Positions 20,616-30,756 of a stretch of DNA of 64,000 nt are shown here, piece after piece. The notes under the pieces were generated by a model, which saw only the letters and a program-made list of their open reading frames with translations, was not told the DNA's origin and searched no databases. Source of the stretch: an uncultured Clostridia bacterium (lineage in GTDB: Bacteria > Bacillota_A > Clostridia > TANB77 > CAG-508); assembly GCA_947624725.1 (NCBI GenBank), contig CANQLP010000001.1, forward strand, positions 124,001 through 188,000, written 5' to 3'. Both the position numbers and the translations under genes were made by a program. Position 1 is the stretch's first letter. The number at the start of each line of letters is the position of its first letter.

Positions 20616-22577
20616 CTATTTTAATAAATTATTAATAGCAATTGATGATGATATATCCATTTCTTTATGTACATTTCCCTCAAGTGTTTTAAGCTTTGCT
20701 TTCTCTTCTTCATCTATTTCTTCTAAATTAATAATTTTTCCTGTTTCTATTTCATACCAATCTTCATCCAAATAATAGTACTTATCAGTTATTATATTAC
20801 AGTTATTAATATAAGCATAGTCTTTTGTACTAAAAATTGACCTTCCTAGTGAAAAATCATCATTAATTCCTGAAATTTGTAGTAGTGTCGGTTTTATATC
20901 AACCTTAGAAACTGTTTTTTCTATTTTTTCTTTACTAATTCCTGGAATTCTCATACCACATGCAACATTTACATAGTTTATATGGCTTGATATATCATTA
21001 TAATTTGGATTTTGCTGTTTTAAAAATTCTTCCATCTCTTCATCATACATTCCTAATCCATAATGATCTCCAAAAACAATAATTACTGTATCATCATAAA
21101 GTCCTTTTGCTTTAAGTTCATCTATAAAAATTCCGAATGCATAATCTGCATAATTTATAGATTCTAAATACTTTCCAAATAATGTATCTTTATATTCTCC
21201 TACATCTATATTTACTTTATTTTCTCTATCTATAATTCCATCTAACCCATAATTTATATGAGATGATGCAGCAACTAAAAATGCAAAAAATGGTTCTTCA
21301 TATATATCAAATTTTTCTACTGCTTGTCTATATAAAAGCTCATCTGATAAATACCCTTGTATCATTTCTGAAGTATCTTCAAATTGTGGTAAGAATAATT
21401 TATCATCTACTTTAAGTCTGCCATAAACATTTCCTCTACTCCAAAATTCTTTATTATTTCCATGCATATAAGCTGTTGTATATCCATTATCTTTATATGC
21501 TTTAAATAAGTCATTGTTAATACTAGAAGAATACCTGCTAAATGCTATTCCATTTTCTAGTGGATAAAGTGATGTTAAAACTGAATATTCAGAATCTGCT
21601 GTTGTTGTATAGCTTTGTGACATCATATTAGTTATTTCTATATTTTCATCTAAAAATTTATTCAAATTTGGAGTTATTTCTTTTCCATTTATTTCTTTAT
21701 GCAAAACAAATTCTTGTACAGATTCTAACTGCAAAATTATTACATTTTTATTCTTTGCAATACCAGTAAAACTCTCGTCATCTGAAAAGTTTTCTTTAGA
21801 ATATGTATCTATTTTACTATATTCGTCCATTATTTGTTTATATGTCTTGTATTTAGAATTTTTCTTTACATTTACTGAATTATATACATCTAAGATGTGG
21901 TAACCATATATAGAGCCTATCGAAACTTGAATTTGCTTTACATATGGATTTTCATTCATTGTTTTAAATGCCCACACCATTTTGTCTTTTGCCAAAGGAA
22001 TAATGCATAAAACATATACTAAAGCAAAAATTAATCTTCTCTTTCCTTTATTTTTTACCACTTTTGACTTTTTATTTTTCATATCAATATTTGCAAAATG
22101 CCAAATTACTAAAAATATCGGAATATCTATTAGATATAAAAAGCTCTTTAATTCTAATAAATATGGCAAAGCACCAGATATTTCTTCTGCATATTTTACA
22201 TATAGTACCTGTGAAACAGAAAGCATACCTGATGAATAATTCCAATATGCATTATCTGCAAATAATAATAAACTTATTAAAATGTCTGTCCAAAGTGCTA
22301 CATAAAATCTATTCTTATTCTTTTTTATTAATAAACATGGGGTTAATAATATCAATATAAAGATTATTGTTAATAATAAAGTTGGATTTTCTCCATCTAC
22401 TTCGACATCAATATTATTATAGAAAAATAGAGTTTTTAAATAGAATATAATTATCATAAAAAGTATTATTGTTCTTGAACTAAGTAGCAAGTTTAATAAA
22501 AAGGCAAAAGGATTTTTTGCATTTTTTATTTTTAAAATAAGTCTTTTTGGTTGCTTTAAAATATGTTTTAATATCAT
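20616..22577 (-). CDS. LTA synthase family sulfatase-domain membrane protein
   Basis: 653-aa protein with about five N-terminal membrane helices (residues 1-200) and an extracellular alkaline-phosphatase-superfamily domain. Visible sites: NVIILQLESVQEF (metal Glu), SYTTTADSEYSVLTSLYPLE (Thr nucleophile region), FFAFLVAASSHINYG and VIIVFGDHYGLGMYD (metal Asp-His). It resembles LtaS, which polymerises glycerol-phosphate from phosphatidylglycerol, or a related phosphoglycerol transferase. Substrate cannot be settled from sequence. AAAGGA precedes ATG 22577. No recoding site. Confidence 0.88.
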   Translation of the reverse strand: MILKHILKQPKRLILKIKNAKNPFAFLLNLLLSSRTIILFMIIIFYLKTLFFYNNIDVEVDGENPTLLLTIIFILILLTPCLLIKKNKNRFYVALWTDILISLLLFADNAYWNYSSGMLSVSQVLYVKYAEEISGALPYLLELKSFLYLIDIPIFLVIWHFANIDMKNKKSKVVKNKGKRRLIFALVYVLCIIPLAKDKMVWAFKTMNENPYVKQIQVSIGSIYGYHILDVYNSVNVKKNSKYKTYKQIMDEYSKIDTYSKENFSDDESFTGIAKNKNVIILQLESVQEFVLHKEINGKEITPNLNKFLDENIEITNMMSQSYTTTADSEYSVLTSLYPLENGIAFSRYSSSINNDLFKAYKDNGYTTAYMHGNNKEFWSRGNVYGRLKVDDKLFLPQFEDTSEMIQGYLSDELLYRQAVEKFDIYEEPFFAFLVAASSHINYGLDGIIDRENKVNIDVGEYKDTLFGKYLESINYADYAFGIFIDELKAKGLYDDTVIIVFGDHYGLGMYDEEMEEFLKQQNPNYNDISSHINYVNVACGMRIPGISKEKIEKTVSKVDIKPTLLQISGINDDFSLGRSIFSTKDYAYINNCNIITDKYYYLDEDWYEIETGKIINLEEIDEEEKAKLKTLEGNVHKEMDISSSIAINNLLK

Positions 22578-22604
22578 TTCATCATTCCTTTTGCTTTGTG
22601 TTAT

Positions 22605-23204
22605 CTAATCCATTTTATATAAATCATTTGTTACTATATAGTTATAAACTTCTTTTGGTATAATTTTGCACTCGTTTAATTCATTTTTATTTGTGCAATT
22701 TCTAAATCTGCTAGAGCTAAAATTTATATGTGTTTCATTTTTTATTATTGTTATATTTTGTCTATGATTTCTTATCTCTTCATTCTCATCTATATATTTT
22801 GTTAAATTAATATCTTTTCTCTCAAAAACTATGTATTTATAATTTTTTATTAATTCTTTGCTTTCTTTCCACTTTAAAATAGATATAAAATTATCTGCTC
22901 CCATTATAAAATATCTATCTACATCTGGGTATAATTTATCTATCATTCTAAAAGCATCTATTGCATGCATTTTTTGCTTTTGCTTTATTTCTAAATCAGA
23001 AACTTCTAGATTATCTGAAGATATAAGTTTTAGCATATTATATCTATCTTTAGCACTTGCCATTCCAGTCTTTTCATACCAGTCACCCATCGGCATGAAA
23101 ATTATTTTATCAAGATTACATTCAATTATTGCTTTTTTAGCAAGTTCTATATGTGCATTTGTTGGAGGGTTAAATGCTCCTCCGAAAAAACCTATTTTTT
23201 TCAA
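22605..23204 (-). CDS. nadD: Nicotinate-nucleotide adenylyltransferase
   Basis: 199 aa; KKIGFFGGAFNPPTNAHIEL carries the nucleotide-binding loop of the NadD family and FSSSRFRNC the second motif. It converts NaMN to deamido-NAD, upstream of NadE (also here). Start is TTG 23204, whose TTGA overlaps the TGA of tmk, so translation is coupled. That stop only exists in the recoded tmk frame. A YqeK partner, often next to nadD, is not seen. Confidence 0.9.
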   Translation of the reverse strand: MKKIGFFGGAFNPPTNAHIELAKKAIIECNLDKIIFMPMGDWYEKTGMASAKDRYNMLKLISSDNLEVSDLEIKQKQKMHAIDAFRMIDKLYPDVDRYFIMGADNFISILKWKESKELIKNYKYIVFERKDINLTKYIDENEEIRNHRQNITIIKNETHINFSSSRFRNCTNKNELNECKIIPKEVYNYIVTNDLYKMD

Positions 23205-23873
23205 ATTATTTCCTCAACTATCTTAAATATTTCTTCTCCAATTTCTTCTCTTGTTCGTATTTTACCGGTCAGCTACACATTTAATCTCATTCCAATTATA
23301 ATCTTTGGCAACTTCACATGCTGCATTATAACTTTGATATAAGTGTTCCTTGCTTCTCTCATGTATGTCTTTTTTAGTGCTGTCATCTATTTTATTCTTT
23401 CTGTTTTTTATTAATTCTAAAGCATAGTCAGTTGGCATATTTAAGAAAAATACTTTATCTGGTCTTGGTATTTTATATAAATTAAATTCTAAATCTAAAA
23501 GCCAATCTAAAAATTTTTTTCTTTCTACTTTATCATGAATTTTTCCTGCTTGATGAATCATATTTGCTGTTGTATATCTATCTGCTAGAATGATTCCACC
23601 ATTTTCATAAAATTCCTCTAATTCTTTTTTATATGTTGCATATCTATCTGCTGCATAAAATGTAGAAGCAATGTATGGGCTAATCTGATTTGCATCTGTT
23701 CCAAAATCTCCATTTAAGTACATTTTTACTAAACTTGAAGATTCTGATGCATAATTTGGAAAGCTTACTCTTTTAAAATTTATATTTCTTTTGCTTAACT
23801 TTTCTTGCAATATATTCATTTGTGTTTCTTTTCCACTTCCATCTGTACCATCGATTGCAATTAGTTTTCCCAT
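23201..23873 (-). CDS. tmk: Thymidylate kinase (one CGGT recoding)
   Basis: 223-aa dTMP kinase-like P-loop protein: LIAIDGTDGSGKETQ (Walker A), DRYTTANMIHQAGK, PDKVFFLNMPTDYALELI and the lid region. Reading GAC-C-GGT at 23265-23267 as Asp-Gly gives IKCVADGKIRTREEIGEEIF and ends at TGA 23201-23203, which overlaps the nadD start TTG. The zero frame terminates earlier, at VADR. Length 673 bp is 1 modulo 3. The lack of an Arg-rich P-loop (GSGKETQ rather than GSGKTTQ) is a minor variation. Confidence 0.9.
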
Positions 23874-23911
23874 TACTTCTCCATTCCTTTCTATATTTAT
23901 ATTTTAAAAAT

Positions 23912-23951
23912 GTACATATGCATTTACATATTAAAAGTAATGCATATGTAC
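23912..23951 (-). terminator. Hairpin between the 23988 gene and tmk
   Basis: Perfect 13-bp inverted repeat GTACATATGCATT / AATGCATATGTAC with a 14-nt loop, followed on the minus strand by ATTTTTAAAA. It probably terminates the small membrane protein gene before tmk. Confidence 0.65.
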
Positions 23952-23987
23952 TGCAATAATAATTATTCGTTTTATTTCATTTTATAA

Positions 23988-24329
23988 TTAAACAATTTTG
24001 CTCCAGAACCAATCTAAGCTATTATCTATGCTCTTCTTATTCCTATGTTTTGCTTCAATATCATCTATCCATAGATATGCTAAATAAGTAACTAGTATAA
24101 ATCCAAAATCTATTATCAATGAACTAGATAAAATTTGTTGATATGCTATATAATTTTCTCTAAATACAAACAATTGCAAAGCATGTATTACAAGTAGTAT
24201 TATACATACAATCAATGCAATTGCTGGAACAATTGCTCTTTTTATTTCATGTCCTAAATAAATTGCACAAATTATAGCAGCTAGGCTAAGAATTACTATA
24301 AATGGTTGTGTCAAATCAATAACTGGCAT
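23988..24329 (-). CDS. Small integral membrane protein, unknown
   Basis: 113 aa with three or four hydrophobic helices (about residues 9-25, 32-54, 66-85), ending in a charged cytoplasmic tail (IDDIEAKHRNKKSIDNSLDW). AAGGAGG precedes ATG 24329. I do not recognise the family. It lies between glgP and tmk with hairpins on its 3' side. Confidence 0.7.
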   Translation of the reverse strand: MPVIDLTQPFIVILSLAAIICAIYLGHEIKRAIVPAIALIVCIILLVIHALQLFVFRENYIAYQQILSSSLIIDFGFILVTYLAYLWIDDIEAKHRNKKSIDNSLDWFWSKIV

Positions 24330-24446
24330 AACTAAATCCTCCTTTTTCTTTAGTTATTATTAATAATTATATTATATACGTTTTCTTATAAATTTTGCAA
24401 TAGTTTAATCAAAATTAATTAAATTTCTTTTTTCTTAAGTAGAAAT

Positions 24447-27096
24447 TTAAGCATTTTCTTCTACTTTTTCTTTTGGTTCCTCCTTAGATTCTTCTTTAAT
24501 CTCTTCCTTTGGTTCGTCTTTTTCTTCTTTTTGCATATCATCAGTTATCCATTTTACTAGATTTAAGTTTTGTGCATCTAAAATCATTTCATGTTTTGGC
24601 ATAACTCTAAATGTATATCCATAATCTCCACCAACTGATAATTTTATTTTTGCTCTATATACATCTTCTTCTTTTGAAGACCTTTCCATATCTTCTACTT
24701 GTATATTTTCTAATATACCATTTTCTAAAACTTTTCCTGAATAAACTTGAACAGATATATGTTCTGGGTTTATATTTTGAAGGTCTACTTTGCATGCAAC
24801 TTCTATGCTGTTTCCTGCATCAATTACTACATTATTCAAATTATCTAACTGCTTAATTTTTATCTTGTCCCATCTATTCTTTGTATCATCTATCCATTCA
24901 TTAAGTCTCATAACATTTTCTAAATCTGAATAATAGTTGTTATATAAATTACAAAGAGGGATATACATTTTTTCTGTATAATCCATAAGCATTCTAGCTG
25001 TACTATATTGCCATCCTGTTGACATTATAGAGTTCTTCATAAGTCTTACCCATTCACTTGAAAATGCTTCATCTTTATCTTTATTATAATATATTGGTAT
25101 AATTTTGTTTTCTAATGTATCATATATGCTTTGGGCATCTTCATTATCTTGTACTTCATATGAATCATAGTCTTTATTTTTTCCTATGATCCAACCATTT
25201 TCTTTGTTGTATCCTTCTACCCACCAGCCGTCTAATATACTAAAATTCAACACACCATTTACAGAAGCCTTTTGTCCACTTGTTCCTGAAGCCTCCATAG
25301 GACGTCTTGGGTTATTTAGCCAAACATCTACACCACTAATTAAATATCTTGACATTGCAATATCATAATCTTCTAGGAAGAAAATTTTACCTTTAAATTG
25401 TGGTTTCATAGAAATCTCATGTATTTGTTTAATTAAGTCTTGTCCTTCTATATCTCTTGGATGTGCTTTTCCTGCAAATATAATTTGTACAGGTGTTTCA
25501 GTATTATTTAATATTTCTGTTATTCTTTCTAAATCTCTAAAAATTAATGTTCCTCTTTTATATGTTGCAAAACGCCTTGCGAAACCAATTGTTAACTTAT
25601 CTGGACTTAATTTTGATACAATATCCATTATATCTTCATATCTCATTCCATTTCTTCTAAGTCTATCTATTGTATTTTTCCTTACAAGTTGCATTAATTT
25701 TATTTTTCTGCTGTAATGCGCATCCCAAAGCTCTTTATTTGGAATATTATTTATTCTATCCCATGTATGCTCTAAATGGATATTATCTTGCCAATATGGA
25801 GGAAGATATTTATTGTATAATTCCTTCATAGAAGGTGCAAGCCATGAACAAGTATGTATACCATTTGTAACATATCCAATAGGAGATTCATTTGCTGATA
25901 TTTCAGGCCAAATATCACTAAATAATTCTCTTGATACTCCACCATGTAATTTACTTACACCATTTTTCTTTCCTGCTATTTTAAGTGCAAATATTCCCAT
26001 ATTAAAGCCTGGTTCTAATTCCTCTTTTGGATTCATACCAAGTCTTAAAAATTCTTCTCTTTCTATTCCAAGTCTTGGCCAGAAGTTCTTGAAGTATTTT
26101 TCCATTAATTCAACTGGGAATATATCATTTCCTGCTGGAACTGGAGTATGAGTTGTAAATACTGTTTTCGAAGATACAATACTCATAGCATTTTTAAATG
26201 AGATTTTCTTTTCTTCTACAAGTTCTCTTGCAAGCTCTAATAACATAAATGCAGAATGTCCTTCATTCATATGGTATACTGTAGGTTTTAGATGCAATGT
26301 ATTTAAAAGATTTGTTCCTCCCATTCCTAAAACAATTTCTTGTCTTATTCTTGTTTCTTGGTCTCCACCATATAAATATTTAGTTATCTCTCTAAAGTCT
26401 TGATCGACATTTTCTTCAATGTCAGAGTCTAATAAATATAACTTAACTCTACCAACATTTACTTGCCAGGCTTTTAAGAATAGTCTTTTTCTCTGTATTC
26501 TTGAATCTATAATTAAATCATTTCCAAACTCATCTTTTACAGGGGTTATTGGTAAATTCTCAAGCTCGATGTCTCTATATACATTTTCTTGTCTACCTTG
26601 ACCATTTATTACTTGATGGAAATATCCTTTTTTATATAATAGACCAATTCCAACTAGTGGAATGCCTAAATCACTTGCAGATTTTAAATGATCTCCTGAA
26701 AGGATACCAAGTCCTCCTGAATATATTTGTACTATTTCATCTAGTCCATATTCAGCTGAAAAGTATGCAATTAAATCATTCTTATTTTCTGGGAATTTCC
26801 TTGAAAAAAGAGTGTTTTTACTATTCATATATGATTCGAAATTATTTACAATTCTATCATATTCTCTTAAAAATTCTCCGATTTTTTGCGTATTCTTCTA
26901 ATTTTTCTTGTGGAACTAATTTCAAGAATTTAACTGGGTTTTTACCAATGTTTTCCCATAAATCTATATCAATGATTTTAAATAATCTTAAGAAATCTGA
27001 ATTCCAAGACCACCATAAATTATTTGCAATGACTGAAAGTTTTTCTATTCTTTTAGGTAACTGTGGATTTACAGTTATTTTATTGAATAAATACAT
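24447..27096 (-). CDS. glgP: Alpha-glucan family phosphorylase (one CGGA recoding)
   Basis: GT35 phosphorylase of the bacterial alpha-glucan phosphorylase subfamily; releases glucose-1-phosphate from glycogen or maltodextrin. 882 aa. N-terminal LSVIANNLWWSWN, then YFSAEYGLDEIVQIYSGGLG, VYHMNEGHSAFMLLELAREL, GFARRFATYKRG, and RRPMEASGTSGQKASVNG with the PLP lysine. The zero frame breaks after EYAKN; reading AAT-C-GGA at 26878-26880 as Asn-Gly gives EYAKNGEFLREYDRI and joins the 77 N-terminal residues to the body. Length 2650 bp is 1 modulo 3. The extreme C-terminus is a Glu/Lys repeat tail (KEEIKEESKEEPKEKVEENA). AGGAGG precedes ATG 27096. Confidence 0.93.
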
Positions 27097-27180
27097 TTTA
27101 TATTCCTCCTATGTATATTAAAAAATCATTTGTTATTTTACCATATTAATTATCTATTAAAATCGATTAAAAGTCAATAA

Positions 27181-27210
27181 AAAATCTCACAAAAAGTGAG
27201 ATTTTTTTAA
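27181..27210 (-). terminator. Terminator after the 27231 gene
   Basis: Stem AAAAATCTCAC / GTGAGATTTTT (27181-27191 and 27197-27207) with a 5-nt A loop and T-run; usable in both directions. It separates the 27231 gene from glgP. Confidence 0.9.
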
Positions 27211-27230
27211 ATATTTTTTAGTTTTTATAA

Positions 27231-27575
27231 TTATTTTAAAATGCTAATAGTTACACTAATTATCGAAGTTATTCCAAATAATATACTTAATATTTGGAAC
27301 TTCTTACTCTTTATATCTATTTCTCTTCGGTTTTTCTTATATACATTCTGTTTTTCTAATTTTTTTATATAATCATTTACTAAAGTTTCTGCTTCATTGA
27401 TTACAACTTCTGAATTTCCATCTGAAGAAGCTAAAAAGCTATTATTATCCACATTCTTTTCAGCAATTTTTACTTTTTGCTTATCTTTTAATATTACAAT
27501 TGCTTCATCAACAATATTAGATGGCAAATCTTTTAAAACTATAATATTTTTCATACGATTAATATTCATATCCAT
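27231..27575 (-). CDS. Small C-terminally anchored protein, unknown
   Basis: 114 aa: a soluble N-terminal part (IIVLKDLPSNIVDEAIVILK), a helical linker and a single C-terminal membrane helix (about 93-112), so a tail-anchored layout. GGAGG precedes ATG 27575. One CGA arginine codon is present. No family recognised. It sits alone between two terminators. Confidence 0.65.
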   Translation of the reverse strand: MDMNINRMKNIIVLKDLPSNIVDEAIVILKDKQKVKIAEKNVDNNSFLASSDGNSEVVINEAETLVNDYIKKLEKQNVYKKNRREIDIKSKKFQILSILFGITSIISVTISILK

Positions 27576-27625
27576 TTTTATGTACCTCCTGTGTTTATAT
27601 TTTTACCTTTATTTGAAAATTTATA

Positions 27626-27666
27626 CAAAAAAACACCTTGCTTAAAATTTAAGCAAAGTGTTTTTC
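27626..27666 (-). terminator. Terminator after nrdG
   Basis: A long stem with one mismatch, AAAAACACCTTGCTTAAA against TTTAAGCAAAGTGTTTTT, flanked by A- and T-runs, 15 bp after the nrdG stop. Confidence 0.88.
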
Positions 27667-27681
27667 TACTTAATCTATTAT

Positions 27682-28215
27682 CTATTGTACATCCATTTTG
27701 TCCCATAGGACAACTTCATTTGATTGAAGTGACTTTTGTACATCAATAATTCTTTGGTTAGCTGAGCCTCTAAACTTAAGTGATGGATTCTTTAGTGCTT
27801 CTACAAACTGCCCATCTACTACATAGTCAATATATTTTAATAATTCATTTGTAGTCTGATTATTTTTTGCCATTTCGCCTACAACTTGTTTATCAAATAA
27901 GTAACCTGTGTAGCACCAAATTGGCTTATCTGGATATAGTTCTTTTGCTTTTTTTACAACTGGAAGCAAGCCTTCTTGATTTTTTAAATCTAGTGGTTCT
28001 CCTCCAAGCAAAGATAATCCTTTTATATAATCTGGCTTTAAAGCCTCCATAACTTCTTCTTCTGTCTGCTCTGTAAAAGCATTTCCATAATTATAGTCCC
28101 ATGCCTCTTGGTTAAAGCAGCCTTTGCAGTGATGTGAGCATCCACTAACAAATAAGCTAACTCTAACTCCCGGTCCATTTGCTACATCATATTTTTTAAT
28201 TGTTGCGTAATTCAT
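27682..28215 (-). CDS. nrdG: Anaerobic ribonucleotide reductase activating protein
   Basis: Radical-SAM activase of class III RNR, 177 aa: CSHHCKGC is the CxxxCxxC motif binding the 4Fe-4S cluster; NGPGVRVSLFVSGC and GLSLLGGEPL are family motifs. It installs the glycyl radical on NrdD, the preceding gene. ATG 28215 with AGAGGAA upstream is favoured over a TTG two codons earlier. A CCG GGA is read normally. Confidence 0.95.
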   Translation of the reverse strand: MNYATIKKYDVANGPGVRVSLFVSGCSHHCKGCFNQEAWDYNYGNAFTEQTEEEVMEALKPDYIKGLSLLGGEPLDLKNQEGLLPVVKKAKELYPDKPIWCYTGYLFDKQVVGEMAKNNQTTNELLKYIDYVVDGQFVEALKNPSLKFRGSANQRIIDVQKSLQSNEVVLWDKMDVQ

Positions 28216-28304
28216 TTTCAATTCCTCTTTTTCTTCAAAATTTTTTCAAGAATTAGTAGATTCTAGATGTCTTACAACGCAAGATGCTGATTATTGAAGA
28301 AATT

Positions 28305-30434
28305 TTATAAGTGTAATACACGAGCCTTAATTTCCTTTGTCTTTCCTTCATTCCAGAAGTTTTCTCCAAGGTATCCACAAGTACGTCTTACTACATTCAT
28401 CTTACTCTTATCTTTATTTCCACAGTTTGGGCACTCCCATTGATTTTCATCATTTATTATGATTTCTCCATCAAATCCACATACTTGGCAATAGTCTGAT
28501 TTTGTATTAAATTCTGCATATTGAATGTTATCATAAATAAATTTTACAACTTCTTCTAATGCATCTAGATTATGCTTCATATTTGGAACTTCTACATAAG
28601 AGATTGCTCCTCCTCCTGAAAGTTTTTGGAAATCACTTTCAAATTTTAGTTTATGGAATGCATCTATCTTCTCTCTTACATCTACATGATATGAGTTTGT
28701 ATAATATCCTTTATCTGTTATATCTTTGATAATTCCAAATTTTTCTCTATCTATTCTTGCAAATCTATAGCATAAGCTTTCTGCTGGTGTTCCATATAAT
28801 GAGAATCCAAGTCCTGATTCTTCTCTCCATCTAGCTGTTGTATCTTTTAAATGTTGCATAATTTTAAGTCCAAATTCTCTTCCTTCAGGAGTTGTATGTG
28901 ATACTCCTTTTACTGCCTTTGTAGCTTCATATATTCCAATATATCCAAGTGATAATGTAGAATATCCACCTTTTAATAACTTGTCTATTTTTTCACCTTT
29001 TTCAAGTCTTGCAATTGCTCCATATCTCCAATGTATAGGGCTTACATCTGCTGATGTTCCAAGTAAAGCATAGTGTCTGCACATTAAGGCTTCTCTACAA
29101 AGTTCTAGTCTTTCGTCTAATAATTTCCAGAATTTTTCTTCATCATTTCCTGCAATTATACCAATTTGTGGAAGGTTAATACTCACAACACCTTGATTAA
29201 ATCTTCCTTCAAATTTATAGTTTCCATTTTCATCTTTCCAAGGAATTAAGAAGCTTCTGCATCCCATAGGGCTGAATACATTTCCTTCATAGTTCTCTCT
29301 CATTTTTTTAGCAGATATGTAATCTGGATACATTCTCTTTGAAGAACATTTTACAGCAAGTTTTGTTAAGTAATCATATTTTCCACCTTTTAAGCAGTTA
29401 TGTTCATCTAGTACATATACAAGTTTTGGGAATGCTGGTGTTATATATACACCTTTTTCGTTTTTGATTCCTTTATATCTTTGTTTTAAGATTTCTTCAA
29501 TTATCATTGCATTTTCTTCGATGTATTCATCATCTTTATCTAGGTTTAAGAATAATGTAACGAATGGTGATTGTCCGTTTGTTGTCATTAATGTATTTAT
29601 TTGATATTGAATTGTTTGAACTCCTGAGCTTAATTCACTTTGTAATCTTTGATCAACTAATTCTTCTACCATTTTTTCTGATAATTTTCCGTCTGTATTT
29701 AATTCTTCTATTTGTTTCTTAAATTTCTCACGACTTTTTCTTAAATATTTTCCTAAATGTCTAATATCTACTGATTGTCCACCATATTGAGAACTTGCAA
29801 CAGATGCTATTATTTGTGTCATAACTGTACATGCAACTTGGAAGCTCTTTGGGGTTTCAATCATTTTTCCATTCATAACTGTTCCATTGTCTAGCATATC
29901 TCCTATATTAATTAGGCAACAGTTATGTATTGGTTGTAAGAAATAATCTGCATCATGGAAATGTAAAATTCCTTCTTCATGTGCTTTTGAAATTTTTTCA
30001 GGAAGTAATATTCTCTTTGTTAAGTCTTTTGAAACTTCTCCAGCAATTAAATCTCTTTGTGTTGATGCAATTACTGCATTTTTATTTGAATTTTCTTCCA
30101 TAACATCTTTATTTGAATTTTTGATTAAACTTAGTATTGATTCATCTGTTGTATTTTGTTTTCTAATTAATGCTCTTGTATATCTATATACTATATATTT
30201 TTTAGCTAAATCATATTTTCCAATTTCCATCAATTGTTGTTCAATAATATCTTGGATGTCTTCAACTAACATTCTCTTTTTTCCTAAATCTTCGATGTAT
30301 TTTATTATGTTAGCGATTTCTTCTTTACTTGCTTTTTCTTTTCCTCTTACTTCATTATTTGCTTTTTCGATTGCTGTTTGAATCTTTGCTCTTTCGTAAT
30401 CTACAGCTCTTCCGTCTCTTTTAATTATCTTCAT
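28305..30434 (-). CDS. nrdD: Anaerobic (class III) ribonucleoside-triphosphate reductase
   Basis: 709-aa glycyl-radical enzyme making dNTPs without oxygen. N-terminal ATP-cone (IIKRDGRAVDYERAKIQTAI), the barrel with HDADYFLQPIHNCCLIN, a zinc ribbon CQVCGFDG...CPNCGNKD, and RRTCGYLGENFWNEGK with the radical Gly near the C-terminus. AGGGGG precedes ATG 30434. Its promoter region carries a 16-bp palindrome identical to one before the neighbouring CRP/FNR regulator gene, suggesting control by that protein. No recoding site although it is glycine-rich. Confidence 0.97.
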   Translation of the reverse strand: MKIIKRDGRAVDYERAKIQTAIEKANNEVRGKEKASKEEIANIIKYIEDLGKKRMLVEDIQDIIEQQLMEIGKYDLAKKYIVYRYTRALIRKQNTTDESILSLIKNSNKDVMEENSNKNAVIASTQRDLIAGEVSKDLTKRILLPEKISKAHEEGILHFHDADYFLQPIHNCCLINIGDMLDNGTVMNGKMIETPKSFQVACTVMTQIIASVASSQYGGQSVDIRHLGKYLRKSREKFKKQIEELNTDGKLSEKMVEELVDQRLQSELSSGVQTIQYQINTLMTTNGQSPFVTLFLNLDKDDEYIEENAMIIEEILKQRYKGIKNEKGVYITPAFPKLVYVLDEHNCLKGGKYDYLTKLAVKCSSKRMYPDYISAKKMRENYEGNVFSPMGCRSFLIPWKDENGNYKFEGRFNQGVVSINLPQIGIIAGNDEEKFWKLLDERLELCREALMCRHYALLGTSADVSPIHWRYGAIARLEKGEKIDKLLKGGYSTLSLGYIGIYEATKAVKGVSHTTPEGREFGLKIMQHLKDTTARWREESGLGFSLYGTPAESLCYRFARIDREKFGIIKDITDKGYYTNSYHVDVREKIDAFHKLKFESDFQKLSGGGAISYVEVPNMKHNLDALEEVVKFIYDNIQYAEFNTKSDYCQVCGFDGEIIINDENQWECPNCGNKDKSKMNVVRRTCGYLGENFWNEGKTKEIKARVLHL

Positions 30435-30493
30435 AATTTTTTCCCCCTATCGTTTAATCTATCCAGATTATATATTTGTTTTTTTTGATAATC

Positions 30494-30509
30494 TGTTGCA
30501 ATTGCAACA
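30494..30509. promoter_or_regulatory. Palindromic operator upstream of nrdD
   Basis: Perfect 16-bp palindrome TGTTGCAATTGCAACA, 60 bp upstream of the nrdD start. An identical copy lies at 30675-30690. The symmetry and the adjacent CRP/FNR gene point to binding sites of that regulator. Confidence 0.8.
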
Positions 30510-30674
30510 CTTGTTTTTTTGAACTTTGCTTTTCATTCAGTCAGAACCTTTTTAAGAAATATTACAATTATATTACAATTTAAAGACAAAATATTTTATT
30601 TTGTAATTTTCCTTGTATTGCTTGATAATACTAGCTTTCAGAGTTTAAATTTTTTATTTTCATTTTTTCTTATG

Positions 30675-30690
30675 TGTTGCAATTGCAACA
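30675..30690. promoter_or_regulatory. Palindromic operator upstream of the CRP/FNR gene
   Basis: Second identical TGTTGCAATTGCAACA, 67 bp before the regulator start, implying autoregulation. Two copies 181 bp apart in one intergenic region could also allow looping. Confidence 0.8.
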
Positions 30691-30692
30691 TC

Positions 30693-30737
30693 AGTATGAT
30701 ATACTTTTATAAATAAAAGTATATCATACTTTATTTT
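30693..30737 (+). promoter_or_regulatory. 18-bp perfect leader hairpin before the CRP/FNR gene
   Basis: Inverted repeat 30693-30710 / 30713-30730 (AGTATGATATACTTTTAT and its exact complement) with a 2-base centre, followed by TTTATTTTTT and then the RBS TAGGAGG at 30741. It looks like an intrinsic terminator placed inside the leader, or a second palindromic operator. A promoter upstream of it would be attenuated. Confidence 0.65.
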
Positions 30738-30756
30738 TTATAGGAGGCCTTTTTTA

